DNA of 64,000 bases from Microbacterium sp. Root61 (GCF_001427525.1 NZ_LMGU01000002.1:447986-511985), one strand, 5' to 3'; positions 45,042-55,190 are shown, counted from the stretch's first letter. The notes: a model not told the origin generated them from the sequence alone. Translations and numbers: made by a program.

Positions 45042-47572
45042 TGCGCGTTCCGCTCTCGTGGTTGCGCGAGTACGTCGATGTGCCGGCTTCGGTGACCCCG
45101 GAGGATGTGCTGGAAGCACTCGTCCGCGTCGGGTTCGAGGAGGAGGACATCCACCGCTTCGAGCTGCAGGGTCCGATCGTCGTGGGTGAGGTGCTCGAGT
45201 TCGTCGAGGAGCCCCAGTCCAACGGCAAGACGATCCGCTGGTGCCAGGTGCAGGTCGCCCCGGATGGCGAGACCGCCGCCGACGGCGGACCCGCGGTGCA
45301 CGGCGTCGTCTGCGGCGCCCGCAACTTCTTCGCCGGCGACAAGGTCGTGGTGACCTTGCCCGGCGCCGTTCTGCCCGGACCGTTCCCGATCGCTGCCCGC
45401 AAGACCTATGGCCACGTGTCGGACGGCATGATCGCCTCCGCCAAGGAGCTCGGCCTCGGCGACGAGCACAACGGCATCCTGCGTCTGGTGGAACTCGGCA
45501 TCGACGCCCCCGTCGGCACGGACGCCATCGCCCTGCTGGGCCTGGACGACGTCGCCGTCGAGATCAACGTGACTCCCGACCGCGGCTACGCGCTGTCGAT
45601 GCGCGGTGTCGCCCGCGAGTACTCGCACGCGACCGGTGCGGCCTTCCGCGACCCGGGCGACCGCGAGTGGGGCGACCTCCAGCACCCCGCCGGCGGCTTC
45701 GCCGTGACCGTCGATGACGCGAATCCGATCCGCGGCCGGGTCGGGGCATCCGAGTTCGCCGTCCGCATCGTGCGCGACGTCGACCCGACCAAGCCCACCC
45801 CGGCCTGGATGGTGGCGCGGCTCACGCTCGCCGGCATCCGCTCGCTCGGCATCCTGATCGACATCACCAACTACGTGATGCTCGAGCTTGGCCAGCCGAT
45901 CCACGGCTACGACCTCGACAAGCTGCAGGGCGGCATCACCGTGCGTCGCGCGACGCCGGGCGAGAAGCTCGAGACGCTCGACGGCAAGGTGCGCGTCCTC
46001 GACGCGGAAGACCTGCTGATCACCGACGAATCGGGCCCGATCGGGCTCGCCGGCGTCATGGGCGGCGGCACCACCGAGATGACCGACGCGACCCGCAATG
46101 TGCTCATCGAAGCGGCGATCTTCGACACCGTGTCGATCGCACGCACGGCCCGCCGGCACAAGCTGCCCTCCGAGGCATCCCGCCGGTTCGAGCGCGGCGT
46201 CGACCCGCTCATCCCGTTCGTCGCCGCACGCCGCGTCGCCGACCTGATGGTGGAGTACGCGGGCGGCACGCTGGACACCGAGGTGGGCGGCGCGCTGTTC
46301 GCCACCGTCGAGATCGCCGGGATCGACCTGCCTCGCGGCTTCGTCGAGGGGCTGATCGGCGTCGACTACACGACCGAAGAGATCGTCGCGGCGCTCGAGC
46401 TGATCGGCTGCGAGGTGTACGACACCGGCGAGCACTGGTCGGTGCATCCGCCGTCGTGGCGTCCCGACCTCACCGACAAGTGGACGCTCGCCGAGGAGGT
46501 CGCCCGCATCGAGGGCTACGACCGCATCCCGTCGATCCTGCCCACGCCGCCGTCGGGTCGCGGGCTGACCCTCGCGCAGCAGGGCCGACGCCGTGTCTCC
46601 AACGCGCTCGCCGCGGCCGGGTACATCGAGACCCCGACGTTCCCGTTCACGACCGAGGCGGCCAACGACCTGCACGCGACGGTCTCGGGAGAGCACGTGC
46701 CGAGCGTCAAGCTCGCCAACCCGCTCGATGGGCAGTCGCCGTTCCTGCGTCGCACGCTCGTGCCCGGGCTGATCGATGTCGCGCACCGCAACCTGTCGCG
46801 CGGCTTCACCGATCTCGCCCTCTTCCAGACCGGCTCCGTGTTCCTCCCCGAGCCGGGTGTCACCTACGGCACCGACTTCGTCCCGCCTCTCGCGGTGCGA
46901 CCGGATGCCGCGACGCTGGCCGCGCTGGATGACTCGATCCCGCCGCAGCACCGTCATGTCGCCGTGCTGCTGGCCGGCAACGTCAGCGCGAAGCAGCCCG
47001 GTCATCCCGCGGTTCCGGTGGAGTTGGGCGATGCGCTCGACGCCGTGCGGACGATCGCGTCGGCCGCAGGTGTCGCGGTCGAGGTCGCCCAGACGCAGCG
47101 CGCCGCGCTGCACCCTGGCCGCGCCGGGGTGCTCACGGTCGAGGGTCGCGAGGTCGGCTATGTCGGCGAGCTGCTGCCCGCCGTGGCCGACGCCGCCGAC
47201 CTGCAGGGCCGCGTCGTCGTGGCCGAGCTCGACCTCGACCTCATCCTGCGGCTCGCGGGTGAGCGCGTGGTCGCCGCATCCCTCTCCAGCTACCCGGCCG
47301 CGACGCAGGACGTGTCGCTGGTCGTGGCCGCCGACCTTCCGGCGGCGACCGTGGGCTCGGCCCTGCGGGATGGTGCGGGGGAGCTGCTGGAGTCGCTGCG
47401 CCTCGTGGACGACTACCGCGGTACCGGCCTGCCCGACGGCACCAAGAGCCTCACGTTCGCGCTGCGCTTCCGCGCCCCCGACCGCACCCTGACGGCGGCC
47501 GAGGCGTCCGAGGCGAAGCTCGCCGGCGTGGCTGTAGCGGCCGAGCGCTTCGGGGCCCACATCCGCGACTGA
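45041..47572 (+). CDS. pheT: Phenylalanyl-tRNA synthetase beta subunit
   Basis: An 843-residue protein with the expected order: tRNA-binding EMAP-like domain (about 40-160), B3/B4 editing domain, B5 domain (about 405-480), a catalytic-like core (about 490-730) and the C-terminal anticodon-binding FDX-ACB domain (SSYPAATQDVSLVV..., about 745-843). Translationally coupled to pheS. A very good terminator follows. Confidence 0.97.
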   Translation: MRVPLSWLREYVDVPASVTPEDVLEALVRVGFEEEDIHRFELQGPIVVGEVLEFVEEPQSNGKTIRWCQVQVAPDGETAADGGPAVHGVVCGARNFFAGDKVVVTLPGAVLPGPFPIAARKTYGHVSDGMIASAKELGLGDEHNGILRLVELGIDAPVGTDAIALLGLDDVAVEINVTPDRGYALSMRGVAREYSHATGAAFRDPGDREWGDLQHPAGGFAVTVDDANPIRGRVGASEFAVRIVRDVDPTKPTPAWMVARLTLAGIRSLGILIDITNYVMLELGQPIHGYDLDKLQGGITVRRATPGEKLETLDGKVRVLDAEDLLITDESGPIGLAGVMGGGTTEMTDATRNVLIEAAIFDTVSIARTARRHKLPSEASRRFERGVDPLIPFVAARRVADLMVEYAGGTLDTEVGGALFATVEIAGIDLPRGFVEGLIGVDYTTEEIVAALELIGCEVYDTGEHWSVHPPSWRPDLTDKWTLAEEVARIEGYDRIPSILPTPPSGRGLTLAQQGRRRVSNALAAAGYIETPTFPFTTEAANDLHATVSGEHVPSVKLANPLDGQSPFLRRTLVPGLIDVAHRNLSRGFTDLALFQTGSVFLPEPGVTYGTDFVPPLAVRPDAATLAALDDSIPPQHRHVAVLLAGNVSAKQPGHPAVPVELGDALDAVRTIASAAGVAVEVAQTQRAALHPGRAGVLTVEGREVGYVGELLPAVADAADLQGRVVVAELDLDLILRLAGERVVAASLSSYPAATQDVSLVVAADLPAATVGSALRDGAGELLESLRLVDDYRGTGLPDGTKSLTFALRFRAPDRTLTAAEASEAKLAGVAVAAERFGAHIRD

Positions 47573-47583
47573 ATCGATCGATC

Positions 47584-47615
47584 GAACGGGCATGGTCATC
47601 AGACCGTGCCCGTTC
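47584..47615 (+). terminator. Terminator after pheT
   Basis: GAACGGGCAtGGTC-ATCA-GACCgTGCCCGTTC is a 14-bp stem with one mismatch, 11 bases past the pheT stop, followed by GTCGTT. Confidence 0.8.
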
Positions 47616-47626
47616 GTCGTTCCGAG

Positions 47627-48766
47627 CTAGCGGGTGCCCCAGTTCCAGGACGGCCGATCGAACATGCCCTGGCCCTCGATACGGGTGCCGAATCCGTTCG
47701 ACTCCAGCCGGACGAGGCGTGCCCCGGCGCGATCGAGGGCATCCGCGAGCGCGGCGGCATGAGTGACGACGATGACCTGCGTGCGCTGCGCCGCGTCGGC
47801 GATCAGCTCGGCCAGCGGCGAGAGCAGATCGGGGTGCAGGCTCGACTCCGGCTCGTTGAGCACGATCAGCGGAGCGGGACGTGCGGGCAGCAACGCGGCG
47901 CACAGCAGCAGGTACCGCAGCGTACCGTCGGACAGCTCGGTGGTCTCGAGTGGACGGAGCAGCCCGGGCTGACGCATCGTCAGCCGGAACTGCCCGTCGG
48001 CGGCCACCACCTCCACATGGGAACCGGGGAAGGCGCGCGACACCTCACGGTCGAGCGGCGCCCCGAAGCCCGACTCCTGGATTGTCGCCCAGACGGCGGC
48101 GAGGTGCTCCCCGGCGTGGTCGAGAGTCGTCGTGCGCGTCCCGATCCGGGGGAGTCGCGTGGGGGCATCCCGGTCCGTGCGGAATTGGTCGTAGAACCGC
48201 CAGGACGACAGCATCCGTCGCAGGTTCAGGAGTTCGGGTGCAGTATCGCCGTCCGCGAGGTCGGTGAGGATGCTCTCGTACGACGTGAGCGGCTGCATCA
48301 GGGTCCGCCACGCGGCATCCTTCACCCGCGTCGCCGCGCGCGTGCGCTCGATCAGCATGGTCGAGGGCTTCGCGATCTGACCGGCGAACACCCACTCCCG
48401 TTTGATCTCCGGGTCGCGTGCGAAGAGACTGCCCTGCGCGACCTGCGGCTGGCCGAGATCGAGGAGATACCCCAGCTCGTCCGTGGCGACGCCGAGCAGG
48501 ATCGCCACGGGCTTCTTGCGCCGAGTGCCTTCCGCGCCCGGGCCTGTCGGTGTCTCAGGGCCCGCCCACAAGGCCGAGGGGTAGCCGCCCTCCTCAGCGA
48601 TGGCCGCGACGACCCGACCTGTGCCGGCGGCGGACAGCAGTCGGAGGGCCCGGTAGAGGTTCGACTTGCCCGAGCCGTTCGGGCCCGTCACCACGGTCAG
48701 CGTGCCCAGGGGCAGGACGAGGTCGACGATCGAGCGGTAGCCGGCGACGGCGAGAGTGGTCAGCAC
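47627..48766 (-). CDS. RecF/OLD-like AAA family ATPase
   Basis: A 379-residue predicted ATPase of the ABC/SMC-like class: N-terminal strand TTLAVAGYRSI and Walker A GPNGSGKSN (28-35), a central insertion (about 60-240), the signature-like ELSDGTLRYLLL, Walker B LIVLNEPESSLHP and a switch VVTHAAALAD. There is no TOPRIM domain or nuclease, so it is not a full OLD protein. GTG 48766 has GGAAGGA upstream. It lies 41 bases after the beta-trefoil gene on the same strand, a possible two-gene operon. Confidence 0.85.
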   Translation of the reverse strand: MLTTLAVAGYRSIVDLVLPLGTLTVVTGPNGSGKSNLYRALRLLSAAGTGRVVAAIAEEGGYPSALWAGPETPTGPGAEGTRRKKPVAILLGVATDELGYLLDLGQPQVAQGSLFARDPEIKREWVFAGQIAKPSTMLIERTRAATRVKDAAWRTLMQPLTSYESILTDLADGDTAPELLNLRRMLSSWRFYDQFRTDRDAPTRLPRIGTRTTTLDHAGEHLAAVWATIQESGFGAPLDREVSRAFPGSHVEVVAADGQFRLTMRQPGLLRPLETTELSDGTLRYLLLCAALLPARPAPLIVLNEPESSLHPDLLSPLAELIADAAQRTQVIVVTHAAALADALDRAGARLVRLESNGFGTRIEGQGMFDRPSWNWGTR

Positions 48767-48807
48767 GGGTTCATCCTTCCCGCCGGCGCCGACATCCGGC
48801 CGCGACG

Positions 48808-49362
48808 CTAGTCGATCCACCACTCCGTGGTCTGCGGCGAGTCCACGCCGTCCCAGCCGTCCCGGGTGGAGACGCACAGCAGCAGGGGGACTTTGCCCGT
48901 GAAGTTCATGCCCGTCGCCGCGCCGCGGGTGTCCAGGTAGCCTCCCTTCCAGTCGTCGCGCGCGTTCTGCAGGTGCAGCACCATCCGGCGCGCGATCTCG
49001 ACGGTCTCGCTGCTGTCCGGGGAGAGCTGGAAGCGCCACTGGCCTGTGACGCCGGGGCGCTTGAGGTTCAGACCGCTGCAGTAGAGGTTGTCGTTGCACC
49101 CGGCGCGGCCGGTGTCCAGGAAGCCGACCCCGACGGACCGCAGCGTGAAGACGTCGTTGGTGAGCACGGGCTCTCCGAACTCCTTCCCCGTCGCCGATTC
49201 GATGACCCAGACCGACCCGAAGCCATCTCGCTGATGGTCGAGATGTCCGGGGTAGTCGGCCGTGGTGACCGCCTGGCTCTCCGGATTGGAGTCCAGATAG
49301 CCGCCGCGCCAGTCGTTCCAGCCGTTCTTCAGCCTGATGTTCTCGCCGTATGTGGTGACCAT
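48808..49362 (-). CDS. Predicted three-repeat beta-trefoil (lectin-like) protein
   Basis: A 184-residue protein without signal peptide. Three repeats of about 60 residues start at I9 (IRLKNGWNDWRGGYLD), V71 (VFTLRSVGVGFLD) and V128 (VLHLQNARDDWKGGYLD), each followed by a GxW-type strand (50-52, 108-109, 181-182). Three-fold repeats of this kind form a beta-trefoil, which usually binds sugars or proteins. Two Cys (C89, C95) lie close together. I recognise no close family. Its GC content looks somewhat lower than that of its neighbours. ATG 49362 has AAAGG nine bases upstream. Confidence 0.7.
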   Translation of the reverse strand: MVTTYGENIRLKNGWNDWRGGYLDSNPESQAVTTADYPGHLDHQRDGFGSVWVIESATGKEFGEPVLTNDVFTLRSVGVGFLDTGRAGCNDNLYCSGLNLKRPGVTGQWRFQLSPDSSETVEIARRMVLHLQNARDDWKGGYLDTRGAATGMNFTGKVPLLLCVSTRDGWDGVDSPQTTEWWID

Positions 49363-49370
49363 GCACGCGA

Positions 49371-49390
49371 CCTTTCACTATCCGGTGAAA
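49371..49390. promoter_or_regulatory. Inverted repeat upstream of the beta-trefoil gene
   Basis: CTTTCAC-TATCCG-GTGAAAG is a perfect 7-bp palindrome just before the gene's ribosome-binding site, and a third copy of the half-site (TTCAC) follows at about 49402. It is a likely operator. Confidence 0.45.
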
Positions 49391-49492
49391 GTCACCGGGT
49401 GCTTCACCTTCTCAGGGCGCATGACGCGGTGTCTACCTCCGCCGTGAGCGAAAACGGATGCGACGGCGACGGTGAACTGATCGGATGACCCC

Positions 49493-50470
49493 ATGACGGA
49501 TGTCTTGATCCTCGGTGGGACCGGATGGTTGAGCGGGCACGTGGCTCGGGGGTGGATGGACGCGGGGGCACGCGTGACGTGCCTGGCGCGGGGAGGGCGG
49601 CCGGCGCCGGCCGGGGCGGAGCTCGTCGTCGCCGATCGCTCGGAGCCCGGTGCGTACAGCACCGTCGCCTCCCGCGACTGGGACGAGGTCGTCGACATCT
49701 CGTCCGACCCGGCCGTCGTCGAGTCCGCCGTCAGCGCGCTCGCCGCCCGGGCGCGACACTGGACCTACATCTCGACCGTCTCGGTCTACGCGGACGACGA
49801 TGTCGCCGGCGCCGACGAGTCCGCGCGGCTCGCGCCCCCCGCCGAACCCGGGGACGAGTACGACTACAGCCGCGCGAAGGTCGCGGCCGAGGCATCCGTC
49901 CGCCGCGAGCTGGCCGATCGTGCCGCGATCATCCGGCCGGGGCTCATCGTCGGGGCGGGGGACCCCAGCGACCGATTCGGCTATTGGGTCTCGCGTTTCG
50001 CGCTCGCCGGCACCGAGCCCGTGCTCGCGCCGGACGTCGAGGGTCTCGGCGCGCAGGTGATCGACGTGCGCGATCTCGCCGCCTTCGTCATCGGCGTGGG
50101 GGAGAGGGGATGGGTCGGCACGGCCAACGCGGTGGGCGAACCGCTCACCCTGGCCCGCCTTCTCGCCGAAGCCGCGGATGCCGCGGGGTTCGGCGGACGG
50201 CTGGCCGAGGCATCCGACGACTGGCTTCTTGCCCACGAGGTCGCGCACTGGATGGGCCCGCGGTCGCTGCCGCTATGGCTGTCGCGCGACATGCCGGGCT
50301 TCGCGACCCGCTCGAACGCGCGCTACCTCGCGCAGGGCGGACGCTTGCGGCCGCTGCGCGAGACCCTCGAGTGGACCCTCGCCGACGAGCGCGACCGCGG
50401 CCTGGACCGCGAGCGGCGCAGCGGTATGAGCCGCGCCGAGGAGGAGGCGCTGCTCGCCGAGCTCGGCTGA
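49493..50470 (+). CDS. NAD-dependent epimerase/dehydratase-like reductase
   Basis: A 325-residue extended SDR: Rossmann motif LILGGTGWLSG (5-15), DISSDP after the fourth strand, YISTVSVY and the catalytic-type YDYSRAK (Tyr-x3-Lys). The N-terminal ILGGTxxLG and overall shape resemble isoflavone-reductase/RNA-binding-SDR members in actinobacteria. Substrate unknown. Divergent from the beta-trefoil gene. Confidence 0.82.
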   Translation: MTDVLILGGTGWLSGHVARGWMDAGARVTCLARGGRPAPAGAELVVADRSEPGAYSTVASRDWDEVVDISSDPAVVESAVSALAARARHWTYISTVSVYADDDVAGADESARLAPPAEPGDEYDYSRAKVAAEASVRRELADRAAIIRPGLIVGAGDPSDRFGYWVSRFALAGTEPVLAPDVEGLGAQVIDVRDLAAFVIGVGERGWVGTANAVGEPLTLARLLAEAADAAGFGGRLAEASDDWLLAHEVAHWMGPRSLPLWLSRDMPGFATRSNARYLAQGGRLRPLRETLEWTLADERDRGLDRERRSGMSRAEEEALLAELG

Positions 50471-50506
50471 GGCCCTCGCCCCGCCGGCGCGCTCGCGTGC
50501 CGAACT

Positions 50507-50573
50507 GCGGAGAGTGCGGGAGACACGCCGCGAAATTGGCCCGGCATCGCGGCGTGTCGCCGTTGTTCTCCGC
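50507..50573. repeat. 67-bp nested palindrome downstream of the epimerase gene
   Basis: Outer arms GCGGAGA and TCTCCGC (extendable to 11 bp with one mismatch) enclose inner arms ACACGCCGCG (50523-50532) and CGCGGCGTGT (50548-50557) around a 15-base loop. Both spacers are nine bases; common centre 50540. The loop (TTGGCCCGGCAT) resembles that of the element at 24837 (TTCGGCGTGGAT). Confidence 0.75.
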
Positions 50574-50642
50574 CGTTGCGCACCCGTGGCAGACGGAGCG
50601 CCCGGCGCCGCCCGCCTGCCGACCTGGAAACGAGGCCCGGAT

Positions 50643-50672
50643 TTGCGGATGCCGCGGCTCGGCGGCTATGGT
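50643..50672 (+). promoter_or_regulatory. Promoter of the argC leader transcript
   Basis: TTGCGG (50643-50648), an 18-base spacer and TATGGT (50667-50672) lie six bases before the ATG of a short Arg-rich ORF, so the mRNA is probably leaderless on that ORF. Confidence 0.5.
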
Positions 50673-50678
50673 CGGCCC

Positions 50679-50762
50679 ATGCCTTCGGCCGTTCAGGTTC
50701 TCACGACGCCCCTCCCGGGTGTTGTTCCTGCGCGCCGACGTCTGGGCGGCCGCCGACTCTAG
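50679..50762 (+). CDS. Putative arginine leader peptide upstream of argC
   Basis: A 27-residue ORF that ends ARRRLGGRRL: five Arg in the last nine residues, with codons CGC, CGA, CGT, CGC, CGA. CGA and CGT are rare in this GC-rich DNA, which is what a ribosome-stalling sensor would use. It begins six bases after the -10 TATGGT. A CCCtGCCG/CGGCGGG stem follows about 20 bases after its stop, and argC starts 120 bases after it. This fits attenuation of the arg operon by charged tRNA-Arg. No homologue was checked. Confidence 0.5.
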   Translation: MPSAVQVLTTPLPGVVPARRRLGGRRL

Positions 50763-50882
50763 GCGACCCCGCGCTCCCTGCCGTTTCGGCGGGTCGAGCA
50801 GTCGGTGTCGCCTTTCCCGGACCGCGCACGAATGACCGTTGCGCGGCTGTTCGAGAACCGACCAGACCTTAAGGTGGAAAGC

Positions 50883-51929
50883 ATGACCTATTCGGTCGCC
50901 GTCTCCGGCGCATCCGGCTACGCGGGAGGCGAGATCCTGCGGATTCTCGCCGCGCACCCGGACATCGAGATCCGCACAGTGACCGCGCACTCCAACGCCG
51001 GCCAGCCGCTCATCGCCCATCAGCCGCATCTGCGGTCGCTGGCGCACCTCACACTGCAGGAGACGACGCCCGAGATCCTCTCCGGGCACGACATCGTCTT
51101 CCTCGCCCTCCCGCACGGGCAGTCGGGGCAGTACACCGATGCGCTCGGCGACACCGCGCTCGTGATCGACGCCGGCGCGGACCACCGCCTCGAGTCCGTC
51201 GCCGACTGGGACGCGTTCTACGGCGGGGCGTTCCACGAGCCCTGGACGTACGGGGTCCCCGAACTCCTGGTGGACGGGGTCAAGCAGCGCGAACGGCTGG
51301 TCGGGGCATCCCGGATCGCCGCTCCCGGCTGCAACGCGTCGACGGTGAGCCTCAGCCTTGCGCCCGGCGTCGCCGCCGGTGTCATCGATCCGACCGACAT
51401 CGTCAGCGTCCTGGCCGTCGGCCCCAGCGGTGCCGGCAAGAGCCTCAAGCAGAGCCTGCTGGCCAGCGAGATCCTCGGGACGGCGAACCCGTACTCCGTG
51501 GGCGGCACGCACCGGCACATCCCCGAGATCCAGCAGGCGTTGCGCGGCGCGCTCCCCGGAGCCGACCCGCGCATCTCCTTCACCCCCGTGCTCGTGCCGA
51601 TGTCACGCGGCATCCTCGCCACCTCGACCGCGCCGATCGCCAACGGTGCGACGGATGCCGAGATCCGGGCCGCGTGGGAGTCCGTGTACGGCGACGAGAC
51701 GTTCGTCCAGGTGCTGCCCGAGGGACACTTCCCCCGCACGGCGGACGTCCTCGGCGCCAACACCGCGCTGCTCGGCCTCGCGATCGACCGGCCCGCGAAT
51801 CGCGTCGTCGTGGTCGCCGCGGTCGACAACCTCGTCAAGGGCACCGCGGGTGCCGCCATCCAATCCATGAACATCGCGCTGGGTCTTCCCGAAGGCCGCG
51901 CCCTCACCGTGAACGGAGTCGCGCCGTGA
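50883..51929 (+). CDS. argC: N-acetyl-gamma-glutamyl-phosphate reductase
   Basis: ArgC reduces acetylglutamyl phosphate to the semialdehyde. The 348-residue protein has the Rossmann GASGYAGGE near the start, LPHGQSG, catalytic C150 in APGCNAST and [18 protein letters not shown] precedes ATG 50883. It overlaps argJ by four bases (GTGA). First structural gene of the operon. Confidence 0.96.
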   Translation: MTYSVAVSGASGYAGGEILRILAAHPDIEIRTVTAHSNAGQPLIAHQPHLRSLAHLTLQETTPEILSGHDIVFLALPHGQSGQYTDALGDTALVIDAGADHRLESVADWDAFYGGAFHEPWTYGVPELLVDGVKQRERLVGASRIAAPGCNASTVSLSLAPGVAAGVIDPTDIVSVLAVGPSGAGKSLKQSLLASEILGTANPYSVGGTHRHIPEIQQALRGALPGADPRISFTPVLVPMSRGILATSTAPIANGATDAEIRAAWESVYGDETFVQVLPEGHFPRTADVLGANTALLGLAIDRPANRVVVVAAVDNLVKGTAGAAIQSMNIALGLPEGRALTVNGVAP

Positions 51930-53083
51930 GTGTCACCGCGCCCCAGGGATTCGAGGCGGCCGGCGTCGCCGTCGGCCTCAAGAGCACCGGCAAGCCCGAT
52001 GTGGCGGTGGTCGTCAACCGGGGCCCGCTCAAGGTCGGCGCCGCCGTCTTCACGAGCAACCGCGCCAAGGCCAACCCCATCATCTGGTCGCAGCAGGCGA
52101 TCCAGGACGGCGTCGTCGAGGCGATCGTCCTGAACTCCGGAGGGGCCAACTGCTTCACCGGCACGTTCGGCTTCCAGACCACGCACCAGACCGCGGAGAA
52201 GGCGGCCGAACTGCTCGGCGTCAGCGCCGGCGATGTCCTGGTGTGCTCGACCGGCCTCATCGGCACCGGCGACGAGGTGTTCCGCAGCAAGGTCCTGACC
52301 GGCGTCGAAGAAGGCATCGCCGGGCTCAGCGCCGACGGCGGTGACGCGGCATCCTTCGCCATCATGACGACCGACTCGGTCAACAAGACCGCGGTCTTCA
52401 CGGGCGAGGGCTGGAGCATCGGTGGCATGGCGAAGGGCGCCGGGATGCTGGCGCCCGGCCTCGCCACGATGCTCGTGGTGGTCACCACCGACGCCGTTCT
52501 CGACGCGTCGGAGGCCGACGCGGCCTTGCGCGAAGCGACCCGAGTCAGCTTCGATCGGCTCGACTCGGACGGCTGCATGTCGACCAACGACCAGGTGTCG
52601 CTGCTCGTCTCCGGCGCCTCCGGCGTGCATCCCGACGCCGCCGCGTTCGCTGCCGGCCTGACCGCCGTGTGCAGCGAGCTCGCCCGCAAGCTGCAGGGCG
52701 ACGCCGAGGGCGCGAGCCACGACATCACCATCGAGGTGCGCAACGCGGCCGCCGAAGCCGATGCCGTCGAGGTCGGTCGTTCGGTCGCGCGCAACAACCT
52801 GTTCAAGGCCGCGATCTTCGGCAACGACCCGAACTGGGGTCGCGTGCTGGCCGCGATCGGCACCACCGAGGCCGCCTTCGACCCGTACGACGTCGATGTC
52901 TGGATGAACGGCGTCCGCGTCTGCACGGCCGGGGGACCGGACCGCCCACGGGAAGAGGTGGATCTCGCCCCGCGTGCGACGCACCTCGTGATCGACCTCA
53001 AGGTCGGCACGGCCACGGCGACCATCCTCACCAATGACCTCACCCACGACTACGTCCACGAGAACAGCGCCTACGCCTCATGA
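51926..53083 (+). CDS. argJ: Ornithine acetyltransferase / N-acetylglutamate synthase
   Basis: ArgJ recycles the acetyl group from acetylornithine to glutamate. The 385-residue precursor self-cleaves before T181 in [11 protein letters not shown] to give two chains; this motif is intact. [10 protein letters not shown] and the C-terminal [16 protein letters not shown] are typical. Whether it is mono- or bifunctional is not visible. GTG start overlapping argC; ATGA overlap with argB. Confidence 0.96.
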   Translation: MSVTAPQGFEAAGVAVGLKSTGKPDVAVVVNRGPLKVGAAVFTSNRAKANPIIWSQQAIQDGVVEAIVLNSGGANCFTGTFGFQTTHQTAEKAAELLGVSAGDVLVCSTGLIGTGDEVFRSKVLTGVEEGIAGLSADGGDAASFAIMTTDSVNKTAVFTGEGWSIGGMAKGAGMLAPGLATMLVVVTTDAVLDASEADAALREATRVSFDRLDSDGCMSTNDQVSLLVSGASGVHPDAAAFAAGLTAVCSELARKLQGDAEGASHDITIEVRNAAAEADAVEVGRSVARNNLFKAAIFGNDPNWGRVLAAIGTTEAAFDPYDVDVWMNGVRVCTAGGPDRPREEVDLAPRATHLVIDLKVGTATATILTNDLTHDYVHENSAYAS

Positions 53084-53982
53084 CAGACATCGACCTCCAG
53101 GACACCGATCCTGACGAAGCGAGCCGGAACGCCGCGACCCTCATCGAGTCGCTGCCCTGGCTGCGCGAGTTCCGCGAGCAGATCGTCGTGATCAAGTACG
53201 GCGGCAACGCCATGATCAGCGACGAGCTGCAGGACGCGTTCGCTGCCGACATCGCGTACCTCCGGTACGTCGGCGTCTATCCCGTCGTCGTACACGGCGG
53301 CGGGCCGCAGATCTCCTCGATGCTGGATCGCCTGGCGATCCCGAGCGAGTTCAAGGGCGGCTACCGCGTCACCAGCACCGAGGCCATCTCGGTGGTGCGC
53401 ATGGTGCTGACCGGCCAGATCAACCCCCAGCTCGTGGCGAAGATCAACGCCCACGGGCCGCTCGCGACCGGCCTGTCCGGCGAGGACGCCGGCCTGTTCG
53501 GCGGCCGTCGCCGCGGGGTCGTCGTCGATGGGGTCGAGCACGACCTCGGTCGCGTCGGCGACGTCGTCGAGGTCGATCCGCAGCCCATCCACGACCAGCT
53601 CGCGGCAGGCCGCATCCCGGTCGTCTCCAGCATCGCGCCGGACCTGGATCACCCCGGCAACTCGCTCAACGTGAACGCGGATGCCGCGGCCGCCGCGCTC
53701 GCCATCGCCCTCGGCGCCGCGAAGCTCGTGGTGCTCACGGACGTCGCCGGTCTGTACGCGGACTGGCCGAACCGGGAGTCGCTCGTCTCGCATCTGACCT
53801 CCACCGAGCTGCGCGCCATGATGCCGCGCCTCGAGTCGGGCATGATCCCGAAGATGCAGGCCTGCCTGGACGCCGTGGACGGCGGCGTGCCGACCGCGGC
53901 GATCATCGACGGACGGGTGCCGCACTCGGTGCTCGTCGAAATCTTCACCAGCAAGGGAATCGGAACAGAGGTAGTGGCATGA
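53080..53982 (+). CDS. argB: Acetylglutamate kinase
   Basis: The 300-residue kinase has the amino acid kinase motifs [20 protein letters not shown], and [14 protein letters not shown] [12 protein letters not shown] near residue 195, and [11 protein letters not shown]. The longer N-terminal helix ([16 protein letters not shown]) is the one that makes the arginine-inhibitable hexamer in this family, so feedback control by arginine is likely. Confidence 0.96.
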   Translation: MTDIDLQDTDPDEASRNAATLIESLPWLREFREQIVVIKYGGNAMISDELQDAFAADIAYLRYVGVYPVVVHGGGPQISSMLDRLAIPSEFKGGYRVTSTEAISVVRMVLTGQINPQLVAKINAHGPLATGLSGEDAGLFGGRRRGVVVDGVEHDLGRVGDVVEVDPQPIHDQLAAGRIPVVSSIAPDLDHPGNSLNVNADAAAAALAIALGAAKLVVLTDVAGLYADWPNRESLVSHLTSTELRAMMPRLESGMIPKMQACLDAVDGGVPTAAIIDGRVPHSVLVEIFTSKGIGTEVVA

Positions 53983-55190
53983 ACGCGTGGCGGGATGACG
54001 CCGGACGGGATCTGGTGCGGAGCTTCGGCCCGCGGATGGAGATGTTCGTCCGCGGTGAAGGCGCCTACCTCTGGGACGACCAGGGCCGTCGCTACCTCGA
54101 CTTCCTGGCAGGGATCGCCGTGAACTCGCTCGGGCACGCGCACCCGGTCTTCGTCGAGGCGATCGCCACACAGGCGGCCACCCTGGCGCACGTGTCGAAC
54201 TACTTCGCCACGCCGCCGCAGCTCGAGCTCGCCGCGCGCCTGAAGCGTCTCGCGGGCACGGGGGAGTCCGGCCGCGTCTACTTCGGCAACTCCGGCGCCG
54301 AGGCGAACGAGGCGGCATTCAAGCTCGCCCGCCTGCACGGCGGCACCGAGCGCCCCCGCATCCTCGCGCTGACCAACGCCTTCCACGGCCGCACGATGGG
54401 CACGCTCGCCCTCACCGGCAAGCCCGCCATGCAGGAGCCGTTCCTGCCGATGGTGCCCGGTGTCGAGTTCATCGACTCGACCATCGAGGCGCTGGAGGCG
54501 GCGCTCGACGACCGCGTCGCTGCGCTGTTCGTGGAGCCCATCAAGGGCGAGGCCGGCGTCGTCGAGCTTCCCGCGGGCTACCTGCAGACTGCGCGCGCGC
54601 TCACCGAGAAGCACGGCGCACTCCTGATCCTGGACGAGATCCAGACCGGTGCGGGCCGTACCGGTGAATGGTTCGCCTTCCAGCACGCCGGCATCACGCC
54701 GGATGCCATCACCCTCGCCAAGGGCATCGGCGGCGGGTTCCCCATCGGGGCGCTCGTCACCTTCGGCGCGGCCAGCGAGCTGTTCTACCCGGGCACGCAC
54801 GGCTCGACCTTCGGCGGCAACGCCCTGGGCACCGCCGTCTCCAGTGCGGTCCTCGCCGAGATCGAGGGCTCGGGACTCGTGCAGAACGCCGCCGATCGCG
54901 GTGCCCAGCTGCGCGAGGCGATCGAGGCGATCGGCTCCCCGCTGATCGACGGATGCCGCGGCCAGGGCCTGCTCATCGGCGTCGGGTTGTCCCAGCCCGT
55001 CGCCAAGGCGCTCGTGGAGGCCGCGCAGGATCACGGCCTCATCGTCAACGCCCCCAACGACGAGACCATCCGCCTCGTCCCCGCCCTCAACATCGGCGAC
55101 GTAGAGATCGACGAGTTCATCCAGTTGTTCACTGCGGCGCTTGCCGCGGTCGAGGCCGCTCTGCCGGCCACCCAGGAGGTTTCCGCATGA
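53979..55190 (+). CDS. argD: Acetylornithine aminotransferase
   Basis: The 403-residue class III PLP aminotransferase has [17 protein letters not shown], the [11 protein letters not shown] strand and PLP lysine K248 in [14 protein letters not shown]. It converts acetylglutamate semialdehyde to acetylornithine. Four-base overlaps on both sides. Confidence 0.96.
   Translation: MNAWRDDAGRDLVRSFGPRMEMFVRGEGAYLWDDQGRRYLDFLAGIAVNSLGHAHPVFVEAIATQAATLAHVSNYFATPPQLELAARLKRLAGTGESGRVYFGNSGAEANEAAFKLARLHGGTERPRILALTNAFHGRTMGTLALTGKPAMQEPFLPMVPGVEFIDSTIEALEAALDDRVAALFVEPIKGEAGVVELPAGYLQTARALTEKHGALLILDEIQTGAGRTGEWFAFQHAGITPDAITLAKGIGGGFPIGALVTFGAASELFYPGTHGSTFGGNALGTAVSSAVLAEIEGSGLVQNAADRGAQLREAIEAIGSPLIDGCRGQGLLIGVGLSQPVAKALVEAAQDHGLIVNAPNDETIRLVPALNIGDVEIDEFIQLFTAALAAVEAALPATQEVSA

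Noticed and set aside
44612..47599. A 995-residue open frame antisense to pheST
   Set aside because: Same shadow effect; the plus strand encodes PheS and PheT with all motifs.
47627..49362. The ATPase and beta-trefoil gene as a known phage-defence system
   Set aside because: No nuclease, TOPRIM, protease or other recognised effector is present; the evidence supports only a possible gene pair.
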